Shown: positions 27,070 through 36,275, numbered from the stretch's first letter. The stretch: 64,000 nucleotides of DNA from Gemmatimonadota bacterium (GCA_040882465.1 JBBEBG010000031.1:1-64000); one strand, 5' to 3'. Notes: generated by a model not told the origin, from the sequence alone. Numbers and translations: made by a program.

Positions 27070-27097
27070 CTCCCTCCCGTCTCACCAGGCCGTGGCG

Positions 27098-28513
27098 ATG
27101 AAAGAAATCCCTCCTTTTTTCGAGCAGGTGAATCGTTATTTCGACCGGGGGGCGGCGCTCCTGGACTACCCCAAGGGTCTCCTCGACCAGATCAAGGCAT
27201 GCAACACCGTCTATCACGTGAGTTTTCCCCTCCGCCGGGACGACGGAACGATCGAGGTGATCCACGGGTGGCGGGCGCACCACTCCCAGCACCGGCTCCC
27301 CGTGAAAGGCGGGGTGCGCCTCACCAGTCACGCCTCCGAAGACGAGGTCACCGCGCTCGCCGCGCTCATGACGTACAAGTGCGCTCTGTTGGACATTCCC
27401 TTCGGTGGCGCGAAGGGGGCGATCCGGGTGGAAAAAGACGCTTACTCCGCCGCGGAGCAGGAGCGGATCATCCGTCGCTACACCTTCGAGCTGGTGCAGA
27501 GGAACTACATCGGGCCCGGAGTGGACGTTCCGGGACCGGACCTGGGGATCGGAGCCCGCGAGATCGCGTGGATGGCCGACACCTACCTCGCCCTCTCGCG
27601 AGGTGAGGAATCCAGCTCCGCGGCCCTCACGGGAAAGCCGCTCAGCCAGGGAGGGGTTCGCGGCCGGGTGGAGGCGACTGGACGGGGGGTCTACTTCGGC
27701 ATCCGGGAGGCCTTTCGGGAACGGGAAGTGGTGGGGCGCTGCGGGCTCTCGCCGGGGCTCGACGGAAAGACGCTCGTGGTCCAGGGGCTCGGGAACGTCG
27801 GAGCTCACGCCGCGAAGTTTCTGGCGGAAGACGGGGTTCGAGTCGTGGGCATCCTGGAACGAGAGGGGGCGATTTACGACCCGAAGGGGTTCGACGTCGT
27901 CGCCGTGGCGGCCCATCGCGCTGGGCACGGATCGCTTCTCGATCTGGACGCGCCCGTGAAGCTCGGGCCCGAAGATTCCTCCCTCGGGCTGGAGTGGGAG
28001 TGCGACGTTCTCCTCCCGGCCGCCCTCGAGAACATGATCCACGCCGAGAACGCTCCACGCATCAAGGCGAAGATCCTCGCGGAGGCGGCGAACGGACCCA
28101 CGACGGCGGAAGCGAGCGACATCCTCTCCCGGATGGGCGTCCTCCAGATTCCCGATCTCTATCTCAACGCAGGCGGAGTCACCGTCTCCTATTTCGAATG
28201 GGTGAAGAACCTCTCCCACATCCGCTTCGGTCGGATGCAGAGGCGATTCGAGGCCGCCTCGAACGCGCGGATCTTGACGGCCGTGGAAGGGCTCACCGGC
28301 CGGACCTTCGGGACGGACGCCTTCGCGGAGATCGCCGTCGGGGCGTCGGAGGAGGACCTGGTCAATTCCGGGCTGGAAGAGACGATGATCGCGGGGTTCC
28401 ACGACCTCTGCTCGTTGGCCCAGGAGCGCGCGACGGATTACCGCACCGCGGCCTTCGCCATCGCAATCCGCAAGATCGCCACGAGCTACGAAGAGCGGGG
28501 GATCTTCCCCTGA
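27098..28513 (+). CDS. Glu/Leu/Phe/Val dehydrogenase family protein
   Basis: A 471-aa amino-acid dehydrogenase. The substrate domain has LPVKGGVRLTSHASEDEV and ALLDIPFGGAKGAI (catalytic Lys region); the NAD(P) Rossmann domain has VVQGLGNVGAHAAKFL. Most likely glutamate dehydrogenase, linking 2-oxoglutarate and ammonia. ATG 27098 fits the family start; the open frame continues upstream without homology. It is longer than the typical 420 aa because of a C-terminal extension (LEETMIAGFHDLCSL onward). Confidence 0.92.
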   Translation: MKEIPPFFEQVNRYFDRGAALLDYPKGLLDQIKACNTVYHVSFPLRRDDGTIEVIHGWRAHHSQHRLPVKGGVRLTSHASEDEVTALAALMTYKCALLDIPFGGAKGAIRVEKDAYSAAEQERIIRRYTFELVQRNYIGPGVDVPGPDLGIGAREIAWMADTYLALSRGEESSSAALTGKPLSQGGVRGRVEATGRGVYFGIREAFREREVVGRCGLSPGLDGKTLVVQGLGNVGAHAAKFLAEDGVRVVGILEREGAIYDPKGFDVVAVAAHRAGHGSLLDLDAPVKLGPEDSSLGLEWECDVLLPAALENMIHAENAPRIKAKILAEAANGPTTAEASDILSRMGVLQIPDLYLNAGGVTVSYFEWVKNLSHIRFGRMQRRFEAASNARILTAVEGLTGRTFGTDAFAEIAVGASEEDLVNSGLEETMIAGFHDLCSLAQERATDYRTAAFAIAIRKIATSYEERGIFP

Positions 28514-28641
28514 GGATGCGGTTTATTCCACTCAGGTCTGCCCGGCGCGGGCGGACCCCAGAAGCGGACCGATCAAACGCCGGTCCCTTTCCGCGTCAAA
28601 TCATGCTTGCGTGACGCCCTGCGCGGATGAATTATTCATGC

Positions 28642-29469
28642 ATGCGTACGAAGCGCCCCATTTTCTTCGGCGCCGCCGCGCTCGTCCTGTCGCTCGTTCC
28701 CCTTCATGAGACGAGCGCCCAGACGCTCATCAACGGCACCCTCCTCGACGAGCGCACGGACGAGCCAATATCGGCCGGCGTCATCTTTCTTCTGAATGAC
28801 CAGCGTCGAATCGTCATGTCCTCGGAGACGGACGTGTCTGGATCCTTCGAGCTTTGGGCGGGAACTTCGGGCCGTTACATCATGCGCTCCCAGCGACTGG
28901 GGTACCTCAACACTTCGACCCCGGAGTTGGAGCTCGTCCCAGGCGACACCCTGCACTTAGAATTCAGGATCTCCCCCAACGCGGTTTACCTGGCCCCGAT
29001 CACGATTCGTGCGAAGGCGCGCCCCTGGTGGGAGACGAGTGAACCAGCGGTTCTTTGGTCCTACTACGAGAGACGGGACCTTTACGAACGCATGGGGATG
29101 GGACGCTTCCTCGACCGCCAGGACCTCCAAAGGTACGACGGGATGCCCCTCTGGCAGATGCTCGGGACGCTGCCCGGTGTCCAGCTCCACCAAAGCGAGG
29201 ACGGACTCGTCAACTACCCCTCGCTGCGCGCCCAGCGCGGCCTCCTTCGCCCCTGCCAGCCCGACTACTACTTGGATGGGATGCACATCTCGCTGCGGTC
29301 TCCGGACGATCCGGACTTCGGACCGCCGGACACGATCGATGCGTTTCTGACCGTGTCCCAGATCGTCGGAATGGAGGTCTACGCGGGCGCGGCCCAGGTC
29401 CCCGGAGTCTTCGGCGGAACGAGGGCGAACTGCGGCGTCGTCGCCTTCTGGACGAGCCGTCAGGGCTGA
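28642..29469 (+). CDS. Secreted carboxypeptidase-regulatory plus TonB-plug-like protein (1)
   Basis: A 275-aa exported protein with a signal peptide ending near ETSAQ. A carboxypeptidase-regulatory Ig-like domain follows (INGTLLDERTDEPISAGVIF, GSFELWAGTSGRY), then a plug-like domain with MLGTLPGVQL, YYLDGMHISL and a C-terminal FGGTRANCGVVAFWT. No beta-barrel follows, so it is not a receptor. Two Cys (LLRPCQPD and RANCGVV) are conserved in its paralogue at 30297-31082 and may pair. This small plug-only architecture is common in Gemmatimonadota. Role unknown. ATG 28627 is an alternative start. Confidence 0.75.
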   Translation: MRTKRPIFFGAAALVLSLVPLHETSAQTLINGTLLDERTDEPISAGVIFLLNDQRRIVMSSETDVSGSFELWAGTSGRYIMRSQRLGYLNTSTPELELVPGDTLHLEFRISPNAVYLAPITIRAKARPWWETSEPAVLWSYYERRDLYERMGMGRFLDRQDLQRYDGMPLWQMLGTLPGVQLHQSEDGLVNYPSLRAQRGLLRPCQPDYYLDGMHISLRSPDDPDFGPPDTIDAFLTVSQIVGMEVYAGAAQVPGVFGGTRANCGVVAFWTSRQG

Positions 29470-29522
29470 GCCTCGGCCTCCGCCCCCTCCCGCGGGCGAC
29501 CTCCTCGGTCGGCCACGGCGGA

Positions 29523-30245
29523 TCAGAAGTTCCCTTGAGCTCGCGGGCCAATCTCCACCGAGACGCCGAGTAGGAAGGTCCACAGGTTGGTTTCGCTCTG
29601 CTGGGGGTCGAGCTCGACCGATCCGTCCGGCAGGTCGTGGATGTCTCCCTTCCTCAGGTACCGAGCTTCGCCATTTCCGTGGTACCGCGCGCCCGCGTCG
29701 ATCAGGACCGAAGCGGATTCCCCCGTCCAGACACGGAGCTGAGCCCCGGGTCCGGCCGTCCAGGCGAACGTCAGGTCGTCGAAATTGGTGGACGACGCAA
29801 AGGGGTCGTTGTTGTTGTCCGATCCTTCGACCGAGGAGGTCGTGTTGAAATAGGCGAGCCCGATCGAGGCGTTCGCATAGAGCCTCACCTCTCCGGAACC
29901 GACGCCGATCTCGGGTCCCACGCCGAAGAGGAAAATGTTGTTCGACGTCGTAAGATCGCCGGTGATGCGGCAGGGCTGTGTGACACAGATCCGGATCGTC
30001 TCGCTCCCATAGTTCAGGAAACCGAGGTCGGCCCGAAGGCTCAAGATTCCCCCTTCATCCAGCGCGAGCCTGCCGTGCATCCCGATTCCAAAGCCGAAAT
30101 CCACATTTTCTTCGAATTCGCCGACGGGAAAGGCGAAGAGGAGATTGGCGCCGGCATATCCACGCGGGGTGTCAGGCTGCTGGCCCACGACCGGAAGCGG
30201 AGCCGTCAATGAGAAAAGAAGGAAAAAGAAGGCGCTTCGGCGCAT
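29523..30245 (-). CDS. Outer-membrane beta-barrel protein
   Basis: A 240-aa protein. The N-terminus MRRSAFFFLLFSLTAPLPVVGQQ is a signal peptide; the rest is alternating beta strands with Gly and aromatic residues (GYAGANLLFAFPVGEFEE, LRADLGFLNYGSE) and ends FLLGVSVEIGPRAQGNF. It resembles OmpW/opacity-like eight-strand barrels. Two Cys lie in IRICVTQPCRI. ATG 30245 is preferred; an upstream ATG would add 15 residues without signal character. It lies between two plug-only proteins on the opposite strand. Confidence 0.7.
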   Translation of the reverse strand: MRRSAFFFLLFSLTAPLPVVGQQPDTPRGYAGANLLFAFPVGEFEENVDFGFGIGMHGRLALDEGGILSLRADLGFLNYGSETIRICVTQPCRITGDLTTSNNIFLFGVGPEIGVGSGEVRLYANASIGLAYFNTTSSVEGSDNNNDPFASSTNFDDLTFAWTAGPGAQLRVWTGESASVLIDAGARYHGNGEARYLRKGDIHDLPDGSVELDPQQSETNLWTFLLGVSVEIGPRAQGNF

Positions 30246-30296
30246 CTGAGCGGCGGATCCCGAGTTGAATGGATGTGCGGAGGGGAACATCCGAGC

Positions 30297-31082
30297 ATGC
30301 TAAGATACATGTGCAGAACTCCCCCAGAAGCCCGGCAACGGCGCAACCCATCCCTGCTTCTCGCGACGGGCATCGCCCTTCTGGCCTGTGGCTTGCCGAT
30401 CACGGCGCACGCCCAGTCGCGCGTCACCGGAGACGTCGTGGACGGGGAGACCGGTCTGCCGATCGGGGAGGCGTACGTCGTCCTCCAGGGCGCCCGTATG
30501 ACTTCCGCGGCATCCAGTTCCGACGGCGGCTTCACGCTGACGGGAATGGGACCCGGCATCCACACTCTGCGAGTGCGCCACCTCGCCTACCGCGAGGTGC
30601 AGCAGGACATCGAGGTCGCCGGGGCCGGAAGGGTAACACGTGTCCGGGTCGAACTCCTCCCTCGGGCCCTGGCCCTCGAGCCCATCGTGGTCGAGGTGGA
30701 CGCACGCCCCACGATGGGTCCCCTGGCGAGCGTGTACGACCGCGTGGACCACATGCGCTTGCTCGGCCAAGGAAGGTTCTTCGAGCGCGATCGACTCGAG
30801 GAGTGGAACATCAGCCGGCTCTCGGAGGTCATTCGGACGCTCCCCGGGGTCCGCGTCAATCGCGGTCAAATCTCTCTCGACCCGACCTGCCGCGGGGCTC
30901 CACGATATTTTCTCGATGGAGCGCCTCTCCGGCTCGGAAACGAGACGATCGATGATTGGGTCCAGGCCTACAACGTGGAGATCGTCGAAGTTTACCGGCG
31001 GGTCTCGGAGATCCCTGGAGAGTTCGGGGGGCCCGAAGCGCAGTGCGGCGTGATCGCCATCTGGACGCGCCGAGGTCCCTGA
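30297..31082 (+). CDS. Secreted carboxypeptidase-regulatory plus TonB-plug-like protein (2)
   Basis: About 261 aa, a paralogue of the protein at 28642-29469. Signal peptide ending near ITAHAQ, regulatory domain (VTGDVVDGETGLPIGEAYV, LTGMGPGIHTLRVRHLAYRE), then a plug-like part (IRTLPGVRVN, RYFLDGAPLRL) and the same ending, FGGPEAQCGVIAIWT. The two Cys again match (DPTCRGAPR and EAQCGVI). No barrel. Starts at 30273 or 30309 are also possible. Function unknown; the shared tail is the most diagnostic part. Confidence 0.72.
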   Translation: MLRYMCRTPPEARQRRNPSLLLATGIALLACGLPITAHAQSRVTGDVVDGETGLPIGEAYVVLQGARMTSAASSSDGGFTLTGMGPGIHTLRVRHLAYREVQQDIEVAGAGRVTRVRVELLPRALALEPIVVEVDARPTMGPLASVYDRVDHMRLLGQGRFFERDRLEEWNISRLSEVIRTLPGVRVNRGQISLDPTCRGAPRYFLDGAPLRLGNETIDDWVQAYNVEIVEVYRRVSEIPGEFGGPEAQCGVIAIWTRRGP

Positions 31083-31145
31083 CCGCTCCACGCGGAACGG
31101 TGGAAGCGTCACCTCCGGGCCGGACGCCCCTCCCCGGATCCCACG

Positions 31146-32228
31146 TCAGTCGAAGACGATCACCCCCCGCGCGTTCACGCCCTTTTCCAGATCCGCGAAC
31201 GCCTCCGGCCCCTCGTCGATCGTGTATGTCCGGGTGACCATTCCCTCCAGGTCGAGTCTCCCGGCACGATAGAGGTCGAGAAGGCGCGGAAAATCTTCCC
31301 GGGGATTTGCGCTTCCGAAGATGCAGCCGCGGAGAGTCTTCCCGGAGAGGGGAAAGGTGAAGGCATCCACGCGGATCTGGTCGCCGAGTTTCCCCACCCC
31401 GACGACGACGGTCGTCCCTCCTCGCCGGGTCACCTTAATCGCGGCCTCGACGACCTCGGGTTTTCCGATCGCCTCAAACGCGAAGTCCACGCCGATTTTT
31501 CCGGTGGCCTTGAGGATCTGCTCCTGAGCGCCTTCGGCGGAAAACGCTTCCGTGGCCCCAAAGCGCATCGCCATCTCGAGCTTTGGCTCGGAGACGTCCA
31601 CCGCGATGATGCGCGCGGCGCCGGCGATCCGTGCCCCCTGGATCACCGCGATCCCGACTCCCCCACATCCGAAGACCGCTACCGTCGAGCCGGGCGTCAC
31701 CCGGGCGGTGTGGATCGCGGCGCCGACCCCCGTCGTAACGCCGCATCCGATGAGGGCCGCGACGCGGAGGGGGATCTCCTTCGGAACCGAAACGACGTTC
31801 ATCGCCGGGCAGACCACCCGTTCGGCCATGTTTCCGAGCGAGATGAACGCGCCGAGGGGCTCTCCCTTCCAATGGAGTCTCCTGGTGCCGTCCACCATCG
31901 TCCCCCCCCGGGGGGTGCTCCGGCAAAGGTAGGCTTCGTTCCGCAGGCAGTGGAAGCAGGTGCCACAGTTCGGAACGAAGGACATCACCACGTGATCGCC
32001 GGGCTTCACATGGGTCACCCCTTCGCCCACGGCCTCGACGACTCCAGCCCCTTCGTGGCCGAGAACGAGCGGGAACTCGACCGGAATCGTCCCGTTCAGG
32101 GCCGAGAGGTCCGAGTGGCAGACCCCGGCCGCGGCCATGCGGATCTGGATTTCGGAAGCCTTGGGCGGATCGAGCTCGACTTCCTCGACTCCCATCTGAT
32201 TCAAGGCATAAGCGACGAGCGCTTTCAT
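31146..32228 (-). CDS. Zinc-dependent alcohol dehydrogenase (class III-like)
   Basis: A 360-aa medium-chain dehydrogenase. Catalytic zinc region GVCHSDLSALNG and GHEGAGVVEAVGEGV; structural zinc cysteines CGTCFHCLRNEAYLC; Rossmann motif VFGCGGVGIAVIQGA. It is closest in pattern to the S-(hydroxymethyl)mycothiol/glutathione dehydrogenase and aryl-alcohol group. The true substrate cannot be set from sequence. Monocistronic, minus strand. Confidence 0.9.
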   Translation of the reverse strand: MKALVAYALNQMGVEEVELDPPKASEIQIRMAAAGVCHSDLSALNGTIPVEFPLVLGHEGAGVVEAVGEGVTHVKPGDHVVMSFVPNCGTCFHCLRNEAYLCRSTPRGGTMVDGTRRLHWKGEPLGAFISLGNMAERVVCPAMNVVSVPKEIPLRVAALIGCGVTTGVGAAIHTARVTPGSTVAVFGCGGVGIAVIQGARIAGAARIIAVDVSEPKLEMAMRFGATEAFSAEGAQEQILKATGKIGVDFAFEAIGKPEVVEAAIKVTRRGGTTVVVGVGKLGDQIRVDAFTFPLSGKTLRGCIFGSANPREDFPRLLDLYRAGRLDLEGMVTRTYTIDEGPEAFADLEKGVNARGVIVFD

Positions 32229-32426
32229 GCGGCTCCGCTGTTCGAATTTCAGGGCCCGGCTCGGTTGGCGAGGGGGACGGGAGTCTCACCCTCGGACGGC
32301 CGACCGGATGCGGAGGGTAGGAGCCCCGAGGGGCCACCGTCAACGAGGGGGGGGACGCGCACTGGCTTCCGCGCTCCCGCTCCTCGAAGTTGGTCGCGCC
32401 GGTTACATCCCTTTCACGGACGTCGG

Positions 32427-32942
32427 ATGCGCAAGATTCGATATCAGGTAGCGTGTAGCCTCGACGGGTACATCGCAGGGCCGAAGGGTGAATGCGATTG
32501 GATCGTGATGGACCCCGACATTGACTTCAGCACCCTCTTCGCGGAGTTCGATACTCTCTTCATGGGACGCCTGACCTTCGAGGGACTCGAGGGGGGATTT
32601 CCCGGAATGAAGACGGTCGTTTTTTCCCGGACGCTTCGCCAGAAGGACCATCCGGAGGTCACGATCGTCTCGGATCGCGTCGCGGAAAGGATCGCGGAAA
32701 TCCGCGCAGAGTCGGGAAAGGACATCTGGCTCTTCGGAGGGGGGGAACTCTTTCGGAGCCTCCTCGAACTCGGTTGCGTAGATACAGTCGAACTTGCGGT
32801 GGTGCCCATTCTTCTCGGGGGTGGACGCCCACTCCTCCCCTCCCCCGCCGTTCGCCGGAACCTGACCTTCACCGGATCCCGCCTCTACGAAAAGTCGGGG
32901 ATCATGCTCCTCCGCTACACGATCGCGACTCCTGGAAAATGA
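32427..32942 (+). CDS. RibD C-terminal / dihydrofolate-reductase-like protein
   Basis: A 171-aa reductase-fold protein. Segments are YQVACSLDGYIAGPKGECDW, FMGRLTFEGLEGG, MKTVVFSRTLRQ, IWLFGGGELFRSLLE and VVPILLGGGRPLL. It belongs to the YwjB/YyaP group beside bacterial DHFR; the natural substrate is generally unknown. It ends 14 nt before the dsbB start and is probably co-transcribed with it. Confidence 0.88.
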   Translation: MRKIRYQVACSLDGYIAGPKGECDWIVMDPDIDFSTLFAEFDTLFMGRLTFEGLEGGFPGMKTVVFSRTLRQKDHPEVTIVSDRVAERIAEIRAESGKDIWLFGGGELFRSLLELGCVDTVELAVVPILLGGGRPLLPSPAVRRNLTFTGSRLYEKSGIMLLRYTIATPGK

Positions 32943-32955
32943 TGGAGCGGACGCT

Positions 32956-33516
32956 TTGAGCCTCTACCCTGGCATCGTGTCGGCGCTGGGCGGGCTCGCG
33001 GTCGTTGCCTTTCTCCTCGCCCTCGGGCTCGCCTTCGCTTTGTCGGCCTCCGACGGCCGCGGGTGGCTTCGGCACGCGTTGGCCGGCCGCGAAGGGACAC
33101 CGCTCGCTCTCGGGCTCTTCGTTGCGCTCGTCGCCACGGGGGGAAGCCTCTATCTCTCCGAGATCGCCAATCTTACGCCGTGCGAGCTCTGCTGGTACCA
33201 GAGGATAGCCATGTACCCGCTCGTTCCTCTCTGGGGAATCGCGCTCGCGCGGCGCGACTTCGGCGCGTGGCGGTACGGCCTCCCGCTCTCGCTCGCCGGA
33301 CTGGCCATTTCCGCCTATCACGTGACCATCCAGTGGATGCCCGCCCTCGACGTGGTGCGGTGCGGGGTGGGCGCCCCTTGTACCGCACGTTACGTCGCGG
33401 TCTTCGGATTCGTCTCGATTCCCACGATGGCCGGGGCCGCCTTCGTTTTTATCTCGATGCTCTTTTCCCTCGCACGCTTGATCGAAAAAGAGGCGCGGAT
33501 GGGAGGCGTGACCTGA
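32956..33516 (+). CDS. dsbB: Disulfide bond formation protein B
   Basis: A 186-aa membrane protein with four helices. The first periplasmic loop carries LTPCELCWYQR (CxxC) and the second VVRCGVGAPCTARYV, the two Cys pairs that relay electrons from DsbA to quinone. The start is TTG 32956; a later GTG is possible. No dsbA gene is in the window. Downstream of the RibD-like gene. Confidence 0.92.
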   Translation: MSLYPGIVSALGGLAVVAFLLALGLAFALSASDGRGWLRHALAGREGTPLALGLFVALVATGGSLYLSEIANLTPCELCWYQRIAMYPLVPLWGIALARRDFGAWRYGLPLSLAGLAISAYHVTIQWMPALDVVRCGVGAPCTARYVAVFGFVSIPTMAGAAFVFISMLFSLARLIEKEARMGGVT

Positions 33517-33555
33517 CCGTGGAAGGGAGACGGCGGGACGCCACGCCGCGCGCGG

Positions 33556-35472
33556 TCACTCGTACCGGCGCAGAAACTCGATGACGGCCTCGCGGTCGCT
33601 CGGCGGAAGGCCCGGTACCTGCATACGCGTCCCGGGAACCATCGCCGACGGGTTTTCCAGGAAACGATCGAGCGTCTCGGGAGACCAACGCAGCTCGATC
33701 CCCTCGAAGGCGCGCGAGTAGTCGTATCCCGGGACCGTGCCGGCCCATCTTCCAAAGACCCCTCGAAGCTCGGGACCGATCGCCTCGGCGCGCCATGCCG
33801 ATGCGTGGCATGAGGCGCACTGCGCAAAAAGGATCTCTCCGGTGCGATCGTTTCCGCCGTTCGCGATCGTGACGAGGACGGACTCGTCGGTCCATACGAG
33901 GATGCGCCCTTCAGGGTCCTCCAGGAGGTCCCGCAGCCGGCCCCCGATCACAATTCGTTCCATGTAGATCACCCGCCCTTCGCGGATGCGAATCCGAAAT
34001 AGCGACTGGCCATTCAGGGAAGCCGCGAGGAGGTCCCCTTCCCAGCCCGGGAACTGCTCACCTCCCAGCTCGATGAGGTTCGAGATTCCGACGGCCGGTA
34101 CCCAGCTGTACCGGGGCTCCTCGTACGGCCCGTGATTCCGGCTCAGGTCGGAGAGGCCCCAGCTCAGGACCCCGGGCTCCGTTCCGTACGTGACGAGGGG
34201 CCATCCGTAGTTCGCACCCGGAAGCACGAGGTTCAGCTCGTCCCCTCCGGCCGGCCCGTGCTCGGTCTCCCAGATCGTGCCGTCCCGGGTGACGAGAAGC
34301 CCCTCGGGATTCCGGTGCCCCACGCTCACCGTTTCGACGTCCCCCAGCGGATGGATCCGCAGGACCTTTCCGTAGTCGTTGTCCAACTTCTGCGCGAAGG
34401 AGGGGAGCCCGTTTAATCCATCGTGGAAAAAGTCCCCAACAGAGTAGAGGAGCGAGCCGTCGGAAGCCCACGCCATCCGGCCTCCCGACCGGTTCGTCAG
34501 CCCCTCCGTCGTCGTCGCCTGGGCGACGGGGACGCAGGGCCGCGTGGTGAAGACAGGCTCCCACTCGTTCGTCGGCGCCCCCTCCCCGGTCGCTTTTTCC
34601 GGAATCGGAATCGTGGAAATCCGCATCGCGACGCAGCGGGCATCTCGGTCCCAGAAGTAGTGGGAGGCGAGAAGTCGGTGCGGGGCCGAAGTGGAGTCCA
34701 CGAGGAGATCCATGACCCGGAAGTGCCCTCCCTCTATGGCCGCGGCGTTGTCGGCGACGAAGGCGTCCCAGTCGAGGGGCCGCGGGACTCCGAGCGGCTC
34801 CGACTCGAAGCCGTTCCCCTGGGCCCTCAAGCGGTGGATCTGACCCACCCCGTTCGCGGCGATGAAATCGCCGCGGTAGGCGACAATCCCCCCTCCCGAA
34901 GGAAGAGAATAGTCGAGGAGTCCGGTGTGACGGTCGATTTTCAGATTGTGGAGGGCGGTCCCCGTGAGCTCCGACGTCCGGTGGCGCGACTCGACGATTG
35001 CGAGGTGAGGGAGGCGGCTCGTGGTCCAGGCCGACCAGCCGGCCACCACGGCGGTCACGGGAACCAGGAAGACCAGCGCTGTCCTTCGGAGCGCTGCCGG
35101 AATGAAGTAGGGAAGGATCGCAACCGGGAGGCCCAGGACGATCCCAGTCAGAATGATCAGGCGCGAGTAGTCGAAGCCTGGAAGATAGACGAGCAGAAAA
35201 AGGGCCAGCCCGAAGGCCAGTCCTCCGTAAAGGAGCGCCCGGAAGCCCCGTGCCCACGCGCCCGTCCCGGGGAGGACCGCGAGCGCAAGCGCGGTCGCGA
35301 GATACCCGACGGCGAGCGCCGGAACCTGTGGAAGGAGCCTCTGGGGAATCTCCCAAAAAGGGAGCCCCAATCGAGCCAACGTGGGGACGAGAACCACGAG
35401 CACCACGCCGCAGGCGTGCCACAACAGGTGCGCGCGTCCCCCACCCGCCTCCAGGCTGGAAGTTTCGGTCAT
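33556..35472 (-). CDS. Membrane-anchored PQQ-type sugar dehydrogenase fused to cytochrome c
   Basis: About 638 aa in three parts. The first 140 residues are four to five membrane helices (HACGVVLVVLVPTLARL, LLYGGLAFGLALFLLVY). Then comes a sorbosone/glucose-dehydrogenase beta propeller (AAIEGGHFRVMDL, VGHRNPEGLL, WETEHGPAGGDELNLVL, GANYGWPLVTYG). The C-terminal 90 residues are a c-type cytochrome with haem motif CASCH and a distal Met (MVPGTRMQVPG). Electrons from a sugar or aldehyde would pass via haem c towards the respiratory chain. ATG 35472 is chosen; an in-frame extension upstream lacks similarity. A sigma-54-type promoter lies 80 nt upstream. Confidence 0.88.
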   Translation of the reverse strand: MTETSSLEAGGGRAHLLWHACGVVLVVLVPTLARLGLPFWEIPQRLLPQVPALAVGYLATALALAVLPGTGAWARGFRALLYGGLAFGLALFLLVYLPGFDYSRLIILTGIVLGLPVAILPYFIPAALRRTALVFLVPVTAVVAGWSAWTTSRLPHLAIVESRHRTSELTGTALHNLKIDRHTGLLDYSLPSGGGIVAYRGDFIAANGVGQIHRLRAQGNGFESEPLGVPRPLDWDAFVADNAAAIEGGHFRVMDLLVDSTSAPHRLLASHYFWDRDARCVAMRISTIPIPEKATGEGAPTNEWEPVFTTRPCVPVAQATTTEGLTNRSGGRMAWASDGSLLYSVGDFFHDGLNGLPSFAQKLDNDYGKVLRIHPLGDVETVSVGHRNPEGLLVTRDGTIWETEHGPAGGDELNLVLPGANYGWPLVTYGTEPGVLSWGLSDLSRNHGPYEEPRYSWVPAVGISNLIELGGEQFPGWEGDLLAASLNGQSLFRIRIREGRVIYMERIVIGGRLRDLLEDPEGRILVWTDESVLVTIANGGNDRTGEILFAQCASCHASAWRAEAIGPELRGVFGRWAGTVPGYDYSRAFEGIELRWSPETLDRFLENPSAMVPGTRMQVPGLPPSDREAVIEFLRRYE

Positions 35473-35549
35473 GTCACCCCGGTTCGGGTATGGGACCCTC
35501 GCCCCCTGCGGAATCGTGCTCCGCATCAGACCCCTCGAAGGACACAGAA

Positions 35550-35564
35550 GCAACTCCCGTGCCG
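35550..35564 (-). promoter_or_regulatory. Sigma-54-type promoter of the dehydrogenase-cytochrome c gene
   Basis: On the minus strand the sequence CGGCACGGGAGTTGC matches the sigma-54 consensus TGGCACG-N4-TTGC at every fixed position except the first T. The -24 GG and -12 GC are exactly spaced. It lies 78 nt upstream of the ATG at 35472 and points at it. Confidence 0.6.
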
Positions 35565-35639
35565 AGAATCAGGCGCAGAATTATCTTTCGGGACCCCGCA
35601 CGATCCGGCCGGCGCGAGATCAGGAGGAAGCTTAGAGCC

Positions 35640-36173
35640 ATGGATGCAGCGACCTTGAAGGCCAGGCAGACTCCGCTCAAGGAGAAGTACCGGACGGATC
35701 CGTCTTCCGCCCTCGTGGTTTCGAGAGCAGAGGGACGGCTAACCGAGGGAATCACCTGCACCGTCACCAGCTGGAACGGGGAGACGGTCGCGGGTCTTCA
35801 TTCCGCGGCTGGGGGCGACGGCTCGCGGGCATGTTCGGCCGACATGCTCCTCCAGGCGCTCGTGGCCTGCGCGGGGGTGACGCTGAACAGTGTGGCGACC
35901 CACATGGGGGTGCGGCTCGACGATGCCGTGATCGAGGCCGAGGGAAAGTGGGACGCCCGCGGCACACTCGGCGTGTCGCGCGACGTCCCCGTCGGGCTCA
36001 CGGAGATCTCCCTCTCCTTCCGCCTGGAGCCCGAGCCCGAGCCGAAGACCCGGGACAAGCTGATCGAGCTGGCCGAGCGTTATTGCGTGATCTTCCACAC
36101 GCTAAAGAACGGCACCGAAATCGAGGTGCGCCCGCCGGCGCCCGACGTCCAACCCTCGGCGACCACCGCCTGA
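35640..36173 (+). CDS. OsmC-family protein
   Basis: A 177-aa OsmC/Ohr-fold protein. The two redox Cys positions are in SRACSADMLLQAL and VACAGVTLNSVA, followed by the beta-rich half (LTEISLSFRLEPEPE, AERYCVIFHTLKNG). Such proteins reduce organic hydroperoxides with a Cys-Cys pair; members with this order often fall in the broader OsmC group of unknown substrate. Monocistronic, between the divergent dehydrogenase-cytochrome c gene and the convergent antiporter. Confidence 0.9.
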   Translation: MDAATLKARQTPLKEKYRTDPSSALVVSRAEGRLTEGITCTVTSWNGETVAGLHSAAGGDGSRACSADMLLQALVACAGVTLNSVATHMGVRLDDAVIEAEGKWDARGTLGVSRDVPVGLTEISLSFRLEPEPEPKTRDKLIELAERYCVIFHTLKNGTEIEVRPPAPDVQPSATTA

Positions 36174-36275
36174 CACGATCATACCGGCGGGCCGCTCGCC
36201 CTCGTTTAACAAATTAAGTGATGCGATGCAACTTTATTTGTCATAGGTACTTACATACTGGCAAACACGAGGACT

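Noticed and set aside
27050-28402. 450-codon minus frame opposite glutamate dehydrogenase
   Set aside because: Shadow frame; no recognisable segments and the plus-strand gene is unambiguous.
34423-35658. 411-codon frame opposite the dehydrogenase gene
   Set aside because: Shadow frame rich in Arg, Gly, Pro and Glu; the opposite strand has clear propeller and haem motifs.
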